A stretch of DNA of 64,000 nt from Trematomus loennbergii (taxonomy: Eukaryota > Chordata > Actinopteri > Perciformes > Nototheniidae): positions 550,001 through 614,000 of the forward strand of contig JAAOOA010000010.1 of NCBI GenBank assembly GCA_012861695.1, in the 5' to 3' direction. The position numbers were made by a program, and so were the translations under genes. Positions 1 through 10,496 of this stretch are shown here, piece after piece (position 1 is the stretch's first letter; each line of letters starts with the position of its first letter). The notes below the pieces were generated by a model that did no database searches, was not told the DNA's origin, and was given only the letters and a program-made list of their open reading frames with translations.

Positions 1-60
1 CACTCTGATCCTGCGTCCAAGGAAGCCCCACCACCAGCTTACAAAAGTTCTGTAGGCTAG
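1..60 (+). CDS. C-terminal end of an unidentified host gene (terminal exon)
   Basis: Frame 1 is open from the window edge to a TAG at 58-60. It encodes a short hydrophilic tail ending KEAPPPAYKSSVG. An AATAAA signal at 177-182 follows, so this reads as the last exon of a plus-strand gene that starts outside the window. The tail holds a PPxY motif (PPAY), which in many membrane and adaptor proteins binds WW domains; that role is inference. The family cannot be named from 19 residues. Confidence 0.55.
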   Translation, partial: HSDPASKEAPPPAYKSSVG

Positions 61-205
61 ATACCTGTGACGCCTGAAATAATTTCAAAGAATATTTAGT
101 GAAAAGCCTATGTCATTATGTAAAATACAAGTACATTTACTTATTTGTATGGGCTCAAAGAACCTTTGCTTTTAACAATAAAGTTCCGACAGTTTATATC
201 AAATG
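61..205 (+). other. 3' UTR with AATAAA polyadenylation signal
   Basis: AT-rich sequence follows the stop codon at 58-60, with AATAAA at 177-182 and TG-rich sequence just after. This is the expected layout of a vertebrate 3' end. Confidence 0.5.
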
Positions 206-495
206 TGTCATGATTATTCATGTTGGATGGGTAAAGTATATGCTGATTTCAAAAGCATAAGGTTGTGTGTGGACTTTTTTTGTCATCAACAAATGGGTGT
301 GTTATGCCATTGCTGTGTAGTATATGTAATATAATAGTAACGCCATGTACAATGACAGAATGAAATGAAAGATTGCATAAAACCATATACACCAGTATTT
401 ATTTTCATGAACAATATTAGCATACGTTTTACAAATTCAGTCAAAGAAACAACCACTCACTGCTGTATTTGCCTCATCTGTAGTCTCCCATATTC
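206..495. other. No gene seen
   Basis: AT-rich spacer between the 3' end of the first gene and the last exon of the minus-strand gene. No ORF, repeat border or splice structure was recognised. Confidence 0.5.
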
Positions 496-499
496 AGCT

Positions 500-1235
500 C
501 TATATATTCAATGCATTCTGCAGGGAGAACACATTTAGGCACACAGGCTCCAAACCAGGATGGTCCACCATACAACGCACCGAGTCCTCAAGTTCCTGGA
601 TCCGTCTTGACACCTAGTGAGATAAACATATTAAATATTTTTCTAGTTATTGTGCTTTTTATCATGTTTTAATTATTGTTTTATTATTGTACTCCCATTG
701 TGTTATTTCATATTTATTGCCTGTACTGCACTTTGGTCAACTGAAGGTTGTTTTAAATGTGCTATATAAATAAATAAAGATTGAGATTGAGATTGAATGA
801 CATGTGAAAAATGTATTCTCTAAACAGAGAACTTAGTGAAGCTATCAAAAATGTTACCTGTGGTATCTCAATGCAGCACACATTCTCAGGTTCCGAAGGC
901 ATTGTGGCGCAATTTCCACATGTACACCTATAAAGAAGTCAATAAATGTTTATTGTATGATATATGTAGCCTACCACTGTTTTTGCGTTACAAACTCTAC
1001 GTTACAAACTACACATTTCATTCTTGCTAATTAGCCAACATATGAACGGAATAAGTAGCAAGCATCGTAACAACAAACAGAGTTAACGTAAAATAAACAG
1101 GGACAAAAGTGTGTCAACTAACCATTCAGAAAGGTCCTGCTGCAACCGAGATATTTGCACTTCCACCAAAACCTTGTCTCCTTCAGTGTCCGATTCTGGA
1201 TCATACTCATGAAAATACGCTTGATAGGAGGACAT
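500..1235 (-). CDS. Small spliced gene with a P2X7-C-terminal-like cysteine-rich domain (truncated)
   Basis: Three minus-strand exons fit together: 1235-1123, 927-858 and 613-500. All inner borders are GT/AG and the reading frame is kept throughout. The predicted protein is 98 aa. It starts MSSYQAYFHEYDPESDTEG, has an acidic N-terminus, then the cysteine cluster WCTCGNC...VCC (about residues 38-57). A third part contains DHPGLEPVCLN (about 79-89), and the protein stops after ALNI. The CxCGNC/VCC and PGLEPVCLN motifs are typical of the cytoplasmic C-terminal domain of P2X7 receptors and of many stand-alone fish paralogues of it. The family domain normally runs on with a WCWG-type segment. Here a stop follows, and an adjacent frame continues for about 15 codons, so this looks like a frameshifted 3' end. 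Exon 1 begins 285 bp inside the end of a TTAA-type transposon (1520-1523), which may supply the promoter. Protein interactions are unknown. Confidence 0.6.
685..797 (+). mobile_element. LINE 3' tail in intron 2 of the P2X7-like gene
   Basis: The GCACTTTGGTCAACTGAAGG stretch, followed by a TAAATGTGCTATATAAATAAA-like segment and GATTGA repeats, is the familiar 3' end of fish L2/Maui-type LINEs. A diverged copy of the same tail is at about 34230-34300. Confidence 0.6.
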
Positions 1236-1344
1236 GTTTCTTCTCGTCTAGTTTTCAAAACAAGCATGGTAACATGACGCTCGTGCCGGGGCCGTGTCAT
1301 GCCCCCTCTTCTGCAGGGGGGCGTGGTCAGCTGCAGCTCAAGCT

Positions 1345-1523
1345 AAGTCACAGAATCAGCCCTTGCAAAAACAGGCCTGGAGAACAGCAAATAGAGTGAA
1401 ATGAGGCATGGCTAAAATGCATGATCTGTTTGGTATTTTGAAAAAATAAACGTATAAATATACCTTATATAGGTATGGCCCTACAATATATTATTTAAAT
1501 ATAGCATGATAGGTCCACTTTAA
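1345..1523 (-). mobile_element. Right end of a TTAA-type (piggyBac-like) transposon
   Basis: The last about 180 bp, ending GCATGATAGGTCCACTTTAA, closely match the right end of the complete short element at 44584-45075. Both end in TTAA. The left end of this copy was not found. The P2X7-like gene starts just inside it. Confidence 0.6.
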
Positions 1524-1539
1524 ATCAACTCATTACAGG

Positions 1540-2014
<475 letters not shown>

Positions 2015-2180
2015 TGTAGGAGCCATTTTATGGGTGTTGTTGGTGTCTCAGTTTATTTAATTTATATGTATAGTGCAATATTATTTTTGAACACTTGGTG
2101 GCAGGGTTTAGCTGCACCGGGTGTATAAAAGGGGTCATAGGTGACAGGAGAGGACGAGGACACAGGAGGAAGAGCATACA
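2015..2180 (+). repeat. BEL/Pao LTR, 5' copy (U3 part)
   Basis: From TGTAGGAGCC to GCATACAG this matches 15558-15723 with only one difference seen by eye. Both carry a TATA box (GTGTATAAAAGGGG). This copy diverges from the downstream one after GCATACAG and lacks its last roughly 117 bp, including the AATAAA. It is read as the 5' LTR of the element whose gag begins at 3827. Confidence 0.6.
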
Positions 2181-2578
2181 GTGGGTGTTTCTCATCGCGA
2201 GTAAAGCTGCTCCAGAGCCACTATTTCAAGCATACTACGTCATCGAGTGCCGCCGAAGTACTGTTCCAATCTCCAGCATACTTGGAAATCTACCGAGCCC
2301 GGCGTACTCCGTTTGGAGAAATATCGAGGCTGCACATGAGTAGACTCTGCGGTCTTAAAAACATTTAAATTGCCATTACAATAAGTAGAATCGCACTCTA
2401 TGAGTGAAACTGGACAATAAGAATATTATCGCAATGGATTAAGGATCGTTTTCACCGGACAAACAATTGGATTACTTCACAACCGACATCGTCATCCCGG
2501 ACCAGCTGGACAACACGCCACAATCAGCTGGAGATTGTTCCCACCTGCTCATCAAGACGGCGAATGGAGACGCCGAGT
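2181..2578 (+). other. Probable BEL element 5' leader
   Basis: Sequence between the LTR-like copy and an inserted transposon. No long ORF. Its role as leader is inferred from position. Confidence 0.35.
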
Positions 2579-3633
2579 TTGCGGTCGAATACTCCAAAAA
2601 AACAGCTCCTAAATTCTAACCCTATCGTCTATTCTTTGACCTCTGAGTGAAACGTCATGGGGTTCAGGGATAGTGCATAGGAGAATTCAAAAGGACTTAG
2701 GAGAAGAGACTGCGGTACTTTAGAGAATCCGACTGCACTTTCACTATCCGACGTGTTTATGATGCGCCAGCGGACGTCATAAATGTGCGTCTGCTGCTGT
2801 GGGGAAACTATGGAAACTACAGTTTTCTATACAGCGGACTACAACATGGATGTTTAATAAGAACGAGGGACTACTGTAAACTCATCTAGAGACTCTGCAC
2901 CGTGCTCTGATGCTGTTGTTTTATGCTTTATGAACGGGGACAACAGAGAAACATATTCTTCATGACCAAAGTTGGAATTGAAATAAAAAAGGAAAGTGAA
3001 ACTTTTGCTCGTCACCCTCTCCCTCCGGTCCACATTAATACAAATGATCCCAATACGTATGATTGTATGAAAAGATCTTAAAATCAATACAAATGTATTT
3101 ATTATAAACGTTAGTCCTTAACATCTATCACTGTGTACATCACCATTCAAACATCTTTTAAAAGTTGAACAAACCCCACACAGCTCAGTAAAGACTGTGA
3201 AATGTTGACTTTATTTGATCATTTCAGTAAAAACTAACGTTCATATTTCTCTTTTTGATTATAATACTGATGAACGTTCAAACAAAGCACTTTGGCAACT
3301 TACCACATACGTTTTAAAATGCTTAATAAGCACCGTAACTTTCATGATATCATTTCTCGTTCATAATCGGTTGTTTCCGTGAACGGCCGACTGTTGTGTG
3401 ACGGCAAATGCCGCGGCCGCAAGGCATTGTGGGCAGCATTTTCTCCTCTCCTTTAAGGTTAGGGAGGTCCAGTGGTTCCTAAGCTAAAGGAGGTTATAAA
3501 GGAAGTTTGAAACCTCCTTTCCTTTTAATTTAGAGAATTCGAACGGCACTTATCATGGCTGCCACTGAGGGACTTCCGGGTCATTTCACTCCGTTAGGAA
3601 GGTTCCTAAGCTAAATGGACTATTCGACCGCAA
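2579..3633. mobile_element. 1055-bp non-autonomous TIR element
   Basis: The ends are inverted copies: TTGCGGTCGAATA at 2579-2591 and TATTCGACCGCAA at 3621-3633. CCGAG lies next to each end but not exactly abutting, so a target duplication is only suggested. The interior is AT-rich without a gene; subterminal parts contain AGGAACCTTCCTAA-like motifs. The superfamily is unassigned. It interrupts the BEL leader. Confidence 0.55.
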
Positions 3634-3826
3634 CCCGAGAGTCAAGGCTTGGAAAGCGGCCGGGTACGTGCAGCATTAAAAACTGGATTGTATTGGAGAC
3701 ATTAATCTGTATTGGACAATGGCTTGGATTTAATGCTGCAATAATGTCAGCTGTTTGAAACAGTACGCTGTCAGCTAACGGACAATTCCTGAAAAACGAA
3801 ACTTAAAGGAACAGTGAACATGAATC

Positions 3827-4356
3827 ATGTCTGTGAAATCTGACGTGACGTCACAAGATGGCGCTGTTGGACTGCAATCTGTGAGAGAAAAAAGGATTAC
3901 CATTCACACTGCCAAAGGATTGGAATTGTTTATTGTAAACTGTCAAAAAGCAAGAAACTTAAAATACAAACAAGTAAAGAAGTTAATGGAAAGACTGAAA
4001 GAGCTTATGAACTCAAAAGACAATGCAAATGAAATACAGTTAAAACTGGTTGAATTGATGAAGTTGTGTGAAGAATTAAAGGAAAATCATGCATCATTAA
4101 CAAACCTTCAACTGCCTGAAGAAGAAATGGAAAAGAAAAAGCAGTGGCTGCAAGAAAAGATGCATATATTTGATGGATTTATACAAGATGCAAATGTGTG
4201 GTTATCTGAGGATGGACAGTCAATCACACACTCTATTGTGGGAAGTGCCGTACAACAAAGTGTCAGCTCAGATGACATCGGACCTGATGACAGTGTTTCA
4301 AAGGCATCACACCCTCAGTCAAAACACAAAACTGGTTCATCACATGCATCATCTAC
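3827..4356 (+). pseudogene. BEL/Pao gag, N-terminal part (interrupted)
   Basis: The ORF begins at the ATG at 3827 and encodes a lysine/glutamate-rich, coiled-coil-like N-terminal Gag region of about 177 aa. It contains EEMEKKKQWLQEKMHIFDGF followed by a serine-rich stretch. This arrangement is typical of the start of fish BEL/Pao Gag. Reading breaks at about 4360, where another transposon is inserted. The remaining codons of the ORF (to 4462) belong to that insertion, and Gag resumes at about 6118 with the SERAALIERAAAL coiled coil. The gene cannot make an intact polyprotein. Confidence 0.7.
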
Positions 4357-4359
4357 ACC

Positions 4360-6117
4360 TGACCAGGGGTATTCAACTAAAATTCAACGAGGTCCAGTTA
4401 GAGAAAATCTCCCCATGCAAAGGTCCGGAACATCAAAATGTCTAAGTTGCTTTATGAATTAGTGTGATATATATTGAAGTAGCCTGTAGATTTATCAACG
4501 TCTGCATGTCATCAACAACGACTGCCAATCAAATAAAGAAAGTACAATTCAAAAACAACAATATTTATTGTCAATGAACATTGAACTATACAGATATACT
4601 GTGGATATGTGTAATGTTCCTCTCTGGCTGCATTTAAAAATAAAATAGAGAAATAAATAAAATAGCTTTGTTAACCGTTTCACATCATGACTTAACAGTT
4701 TCAGACGATTATAGAACATATCAGTCTTTACACATCATAACAATTGAACAGTTTTAAAGTTTATCTTTCTTTCCCTCTTATATTGCAGTCCCTCACTCAC
4801 TTTTTTTTAATTCAGTGCGAGAATTGAGCTTGAGCTTGTCCTGCCAGGAGTTTGTAAATCTGGGCTGAAATGGTGTCAGGGCCATTCTCATACACACATG
4901 CAGGTGCTCATTGGTTAGCCTCGGTTAGCCTGCCCTGGAACCATATTTAGTTTTATCTTATCTTATTTATTTATTTTGATCCTGGTGGACTGATCATATT
5001 GGGCTCTGAGACTGCTTATTTTTTGTGACCTCAGTTCTGACTTGAGAGGGAATGTTTAGTCAAACACTTTGTGTTTTGTCTCATAGTGGCGTTTTGGCAC
5101 TTTTAATCAGGGTTGGGAGGGTTACTTTGTAAATGTAATCGGTTACTGAATACATGGCTCTGAAAGTAATCCGAATACAGTTAGAGTTACGTGTCTTAAA
5201 AAAGTAACGTATTCAGATTACTTTTAGAATACTTTTGGAATACTTTATTTTTCCATAACAGATGGGTATGTTTTGGTGAACAGGAGACACTTATTTTACT
5301 GTTTTAATGGCTTATCAAGAGCACAACTCAAACACATCTTGGTGTCATTCTGGACAGCTCCCTCTCATCTGCACCCCACATAAAAAACATCACCCGGACT
5401 GCATTATTTGTACTCTCTTAAACCTTTCCTTAGAATATGTTATGAATTGTCAGGTGTCCTTGGGTGCTTTGAAAGGCACCCCTAAATAGAATGAATTACT
5501 ATTATTATTTATTATCTGAAACGACGTAATAACTTTTAAAACTGTTTCCAGTCACTTGCCCCATGCATTCAGCAGCAGCAGGCCATTCACTTTGATTTGA
5601 TCCCGTTATGAAATGTCATCATTTCGACAATAAAGAAATGCTACATAAACGTTATCTTGCACATTTTATCGAACCATCTCCGTTTCTATATATTTTAAAA
5701 GAGATCTCTCTCTCTGATCTGCGTGCGGGGGCGGGGCCTCACAGACATGCTGCAGCGCTGTGCAGTGTGCACACAGTTCTGCTGGTAATGAATATTACAT
5801 TTTATGAGGAAACTTTTCCACCAATAATTCCAAAAAGTATTCCAAAATGTATTCACATTCACCGCTTCTCTCCCTGTATCGCTAATTATTCTCTTCACTC
5901 ACTTTCCTCTCCGCTTCTCTCTGCCGCTCTCTCGTCTCTTCTTCTGTGTTTCTCTCCCTGTATCGCTCACTCGTCTCTTTCGCCCCCTGTCGGCGGCGGT
6001 TAAAATAGAATCGCCCCGTCAAAATTGAAATCCCCTATTAATGTATTGATTATAGGTCCGGGTCCGTATCGGTCGGCGTCTGGGTCCGGATCGCGGTCCG
6101 CCTGTTGCCGACCCCTG
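4360..6117. mobile_element. hAT-type insertion in BEL gag (composite)
   Basis: The insertion is flanked by a 9-bp duplication ATCTACACC (4351-4359 and 6118-6126). Its ends read CAGGGGTATTCAAC and GTTGCCGACCCCTG, the CAGGGG-type TIR of hAT elements. The interior has no intact transposase. It contains a GGTTGGGAGGGTTACTTTG repeat beginning near 5108 and a small LINE fragment. Gag reading frames on either side are continuous in content, so the insertion explains the break. Confidence 0.65.
5311..5512 (+). mobile_element. Truncated LINE fragment
   Basis: Positions 5311-5400 translate as a reverse-transcriptase tail (LGVILDSSLSSAPHIKNITR). A deletion then leads directly to a LINE 3' end (CCTTGGGTGCTTTGAAAGGC) and an ATT-rich tail ending near 5512. 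It is nested in the preceding hAT-type insertion. Confidence 0.6.
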
Positions 6118-8100
6118 ATCTACACCCTAAAGCTCAGTCAGAAAGGGCTGCTTTAATCGAAAGGGCTGCAGCACTGAACATTCAACATGAACTTGACGTC
6201 CAAGTTGTTGAAACAACAAGGAAACAGTTGAAACAAAAGAAGGAACAATTGGATTTACAAACTGAACTGGCAGCAGCAAATGCCAGGATAAATGTGCTCA
6301 GCATGGGATCAAGACACACCTCTAGAGCATCAGATGGGATGAGCTCTTACTTCAGAAACCCTACAGCAACATTTAATCCACGTGCAACTGAATTCTCACC
6401 TGATCAAGCCCAAACCTCTATTCCCGGACAAAATATACAGACACAACAGGGACATGTTAACATCACACCACCTGTAATCAACATGGTAATCAAGGTGACA
6501 TCTATAACCTAATCCAGAGGCAAAATGACATCACTGCTATGCTGGTTCAACAACATCTTATGTCTACTTTACCACCAAGAGACATTCCTGTTTATGATGG
6601 TGACCCATTGCAGTTTGAAGCCTTCATCCGTGCATTTGAAAGAGGAGTAGAAAGAAAAACTGATGATGAAAGTGACTGCCTGCATTACCTGCCTCCAGCT
6701 CAAGGTTATCAAAGGGCAAAACATCTGCTTAAAGAACACTTTGGTAATGAACACAAGATTGCCACTGCATACATGAGCAAAGCATTTACCTGGACAATGA
6801 TCAAAGCCGAAGATGTGAAAGCACTGCAAGCCTTCTCTTTGTTCCTAAGAGGTTGTTGCAATGCAATGGAACATCTCACCTATATGGATGAAATCAATGT
6901 TGTTTCAAACATGAAAAACATACTTCAGAAACTACCCTACAAACTCAGAGACAAGTGGAGGAATAGAGCATGTCAGCTACAGGAAGAGCGTGGGCATCGA
7001 GCTACATTTCCTGACCTTGTCGACTTCATAGAGAGGCAAGTGAAGATACTGTCAGATCCTCTGTTTGGAAACATCCAAGATGATAAACCATCTACAACTT
7101 TCAAACCCTCTACCTTTTCAAAAGAAAGGTCAAGACCAAGAGTAAGCAGTTTTGCAACAACTGTTACCTGCCCAAGAACACCAGTGCTAGAAAATACAAC
7201 AATAAATGGACTGAAGATACCTGCATCAACCACCAAATCCCTACATTTGTGTTTGTTCTGCAGTAGAAGTGGTCACTCATTGGAGCAGTGTCCACACATC
7301 CTGAAGAAAACACACAGAGGAAGGCTTGACTTCTTGAAGGAAAAGGGAGTCTGTTTTGGATGCCTAAAAATAGGTCACATGAGCAAACACTGCCACAGTC
7401 GTTTGACATGTTATGTGTGCAATCAAAATCATCCTGAAATACTCCACATTGAACAAAAGGGCAAAAGAAAGGAAGCAGAACACACAGAACAGAATGCAGA
7501 ATGGGAAACCAACTGGAGGTAATGTTGTAACTGTTGTCTCACCTCAAATATGTGGTCATATTGGGGCGGGAGATGATCATCCCATTTTCTCCATCATCCC
7601 AGTTCAAGTAAAGAGCCACAAGGGGGACAAAGTGTTGCAAACGTATGCCTTTTTGGACCCTGGAAGTTCATCTACCTTTTGCACAAAAAGTTTAATGAGG
7701 AGGCTAAACCTTACAGGACAAAGGACTAACATTCTCTTAAAGACAATGAATCAAGAACAAATTGTGTCTAGTCATCATATCTCAGGTTTGGAAATATCGA
7801 GTCTGGACAAAGACAATTTCCTTAAACTATCTGATGTTTTCACACATAAGACCATGCCTGTTAACAAACACAATATTCCTGAACAAGAAGATCTTGAAAA
7901 ATGGCCTTACTTAAAGGACATCAAAATTAATGAAATTGACTCTGGCATTGACATCTCATCGGGACAAATTCTCCTAAGGTATTGGAACCTTGGGAGCTGG
8001 TCAGTAGCCAAGGAGAAGGACCGTATGCTATGAAGACCCTACTGGGGTGGGTCTTCTATGGTCCCCAAAGAGGAAGCAACGACAGCAGAGATTCTAAGAG
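6118..8100 (+). pseudogene. BEL/Pao gag-protease remnant
   Basis: Three frames carry successive parts of a BEL polyprotein. Frame A (to about 6512) holds the Gag coiled coil. After a frameshift, frame B (6539-7522) holds the conserved Gag core (PPRDIPVYDGDPLQFEAFI at the start, DPLFGNIQD later). It also has three zinc-knuckle-like clusters at about residues 238-300: CLFCSRSGHSLEQC, CFGCLKIGHMSKHC and CYVCNQNH. A further shift near 7510 leads to the aspartic protease with FLDPGSSSTFC. A last shift near 7975 leads to EPWELVSSQGEGPYAMKTLL, the segment between protease and reverse transcriptase. No reverse transcriptase, RNase H or integrase follows. Instead the frame runs into tma16-like sequence. 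Confidence 0.8.
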
Positions 8101-8131
8101 CAGCACCCACACATGTTTTCAAACAGACAAA

Positions 8132-8590
8132 ATGCTGAAGGCTCCGGAGAAGGTTTGTCACCCGTACAGCCGGAAAGCTGCTTACCTGGCACGAGAAGAA
8201 ATCAGACTAAAAAAGGAAGAGAGACAGAATAAAGACAAAGCAACACGTCTGAGCTGCATCGGTGAGAAGCTGTTGTGGTTTCAGGAACATTTGGATCCAG
8301 AAAAGACGGCGTTCACCAAAAAGGATGCCTGTGACGTCGTTGATAGGTTTGAACCTGAACTTGACCAGATTGAGCTGATGAACGGCATCAAAGGTCGACA
8401 GGGTCGTCTCCATGGCGTCAGGGAAGATGTCGTCAAACAGACCATGGAGCGAGAGCGAGCGGGAGCAGTATGAGGTCGGGTTTGAGATCCCAGACATCAT
8501 AAATGCAAAGAATCTGAAAACATTCACAGAGTGGACTAGTGACCTGAAGAAACCTCTGAATATTAAACCGCGAAAGGTGTTTATAAAGAC
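8132..8590 (+). pseudogene. tma16: Intronless tma16 (translation machinery-associated protein 16) copy, fused in frame to BEL
   Basis: From the ATG at 8132 the protein reads as TMA16, a nuclear/ribosome-biogenesis-associated factor. Diagnostic segments are [56 protein letters not shown] and KQTMERER. After a shift near 8450 come [15 protein letters not shown] and NIKPRK. The introns of the animal gene are absent, so this is a cDNA-derived copy. Defects are an apparent four-codon deletion after VVDR and a frameshift with a small duplication of GAGCGAGAG-type sequence near 8445-8465. The upstream BEL frame (EPWELV...) continues without a stop into the tma16 ATG, making a fused ORF 7982-8473. 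The copy is split at 8590 by an endogenous retrovirus and resumes at 15313. Confidence 0.8.
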
Positions 8591-9374
8591 TGTTGTAGCA
8601 AACACTGTTGGATGGTGGCTGAAAGCCCCCCTCCGCTACGCGCCGTTCGTTAGATGAGGCTGGTTATATTTAATAAAGAAAGGAATTCAAAACACCGGAA
8701 TTAAAGGTTATAACAATAATCTGATTTTACTGGTAAGAAACAAAACACGTATACAAGTTTTAGAGTACTCCGGACTTCAGGTTTCTACTGCGGTGCGATA
8801 CAGGTATCGGGACCAGCCAGTCAGCAAACAAGAAGCATTTTACATACAGAAACAACAGTATTCATATCCATATTTTGGGGCGGAGATGTGTTCACTTCTT
8901 CCTTCCCATTTTACTCCGAAGCGAATCAGAGAGTCCGTGGGGAGGAGCTGTGTGAGCTGCTCACTCCCCCAGGTGTTTTTACTGGTTGGATTCACTTCTG
9001 GTCGGGTCCAACACAGCGAATCAGAGTTCTGAGAAAAAGTATGTTTTCTTCTGAGATTCGGAAGTTCACAACGGCAGAGTCAATCTTATCTCTGCACCGA
9101 TATTCACTCCCTTACTTTCCCAGACAACCAAACATTGTGCACAGATATAATGATGCCCAGAAAGAACCTTGAAAATAATATGTGTGTGTGTGCTGGTGGG
9201 AGGAGGTGTATGTGTGTGTAACAGGATCTCTGGGTCAGTGAGTTGTAAGTGAGAATACAATATCTATATATGTGATTACTTGAAACAGTTCAAACAATAC
9301 ATGTTCACTAAAATACAATTCAAAATAATACATGTTTACTTCAATACAGTTTAGAACCATATCTGTTTACTTCA
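8591..9374 (-). repeat. ERV 3' LTR
   Basis: Read on the minus strand it begins TGAAGTAAACAGAT and ends GTTTGCTACAACA (TG...CA). It contains a TATATAGATA-type TATA box near 9260 and TG-rich stretches. It lacks 31 bp present in the other LTR. Confidence 0.85.
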
Positions 9375-9385
9375 ATCCCTCTTTT
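9375..9385 (-). other. Polypurine tract
   Basis: The minus strand reads AAAAGAGGGAT directly before the 3' LTR start. This is the expected primer site for plus-strand DNA synthesis. Confidence 0.7.
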
Positions 9386-9566
9386 GATCTCACCTCACGA
9401 GATCAACATATAGCATTTGAAACATAACCACTGTCATTCTTTTCTACTGTGTCTGTCCCAACATTTATATAAATCCATCAGAAGCTTGGATTTAGAGCAC
9501 TTTAAACCTGTAGGAACAGTCCACGACAACAACTTCTTATGACAGTGGAGGGAGACTAAAATATGT
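9386..9566. other. ERV sequence between env stop and polypurine tract
   Basis: Short non-coding 3' region of the provirus; no separate feature seen. Confidence 0.4.
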
Positions 9567-10496
9567 TTAAAAAAGTTCGTCCTTGTCGGCTGAGTCATCG
9601 TACTCTTCCCCCTCCGACGCATAAGCCAACAAGGGCATTTGGTACGAAGGGGAAGGGGCAGCTTTTCCCTCAATGGTGGAACTGATGAGTCTAACACACA
9701 ATGAGCGGATACAAGGCACAAAACAACAACCACATGTCACTAAAATGGCAATAAAAGTAGCCACAGAAATTAGAAGAGACATTATTAAACTTTTCCATTT
9801 ACCAAACATGTTTGTCATCCATTCCTCCATAGGATTGTTGATCCCTGATTGTTCATGCATGGTTTTGGATAGGGTACGTAGACCCTCTAAGGCTTTAGTC
9901 ACGGAACCGTCAGGCGCCGTGTTGTTGGGAATAAACGTGCAGCACATATCACCGAACATTGCGCAAACACCCCCTTTCTCCGCCAGAAGCATATCCAACG
10001 CCATTCTATTTTGTACAGCCATAAGGGAGGTAGGCTCTAACTGTTCAGCTAGGCCTTCTACTGCGTCCCTAGTGAGGTTCGCCAAACGTAGGACATTGTA
10101 ATGTACAAAGTTAATCCTGTCTACATTTTTGTTAGGAGTAATGGGAAGAAAAGCTGAAATGATAGGAATATTTTCGAACCCTGCCGCGATCTGGTCAGCT
10201 AATTTGTACTCATTAGGGACCCCCCGAGGGATTCCTATGGAGTCAATGTAAGTAGGGGAGTTACTGGAAAGGTCAAAGTTGACCTCTGCGTCCCTTTTGT
10301 TTAAAACGTGTCTTCGCCGTCGGTTAGCTAACTGACCGTTCGAGACGTGTTTCGCATCGAGGGGAATTAACCTGTCACCTAGTAATGTCAAAGGGGCATG
10401 GAGGCGGGTCATTGCACAAAGTCCTATTGATGCTTCCGGAATTCTGGTATACAACCGTCGGCCGCCACAATAATAGTAAAGCCCACCCTGGCCCAC
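9567..10496 (-). pseudogene. env: Retroviral env, C-terminal SU and transmembrane (TM) part
   Basis: A 309-codon ORF in a different frame from the upstream env ORF; the two overlap at 10424-10496, so env is split by one frameshift near the SU C-terminus. Visible features are a furin-type RRRR at residues 59-62 and an apolar stretch at about 102-118 that may act as fusion peptide. The conserved ectodomain includes LLAEKGGVCAMFGDMCC (the CX6CC motif, residues 178-186). One membrane segment lies at about 237-262, followed by a short acidic cytoplasmic tail. This layout matches gamma-type Env proteins of fish, including the domesticated percomORF family. Both env ORFs are long and otherwise open, which fits a young insertion. 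No host function can be claimed. Confidence 0.8.

Noticed and set aside
6569..7409. Minus-strand ORFs opposite BEL gag
   Set aside because: Antisense shadows of a recognisable Gag frame with zinc knuckles.
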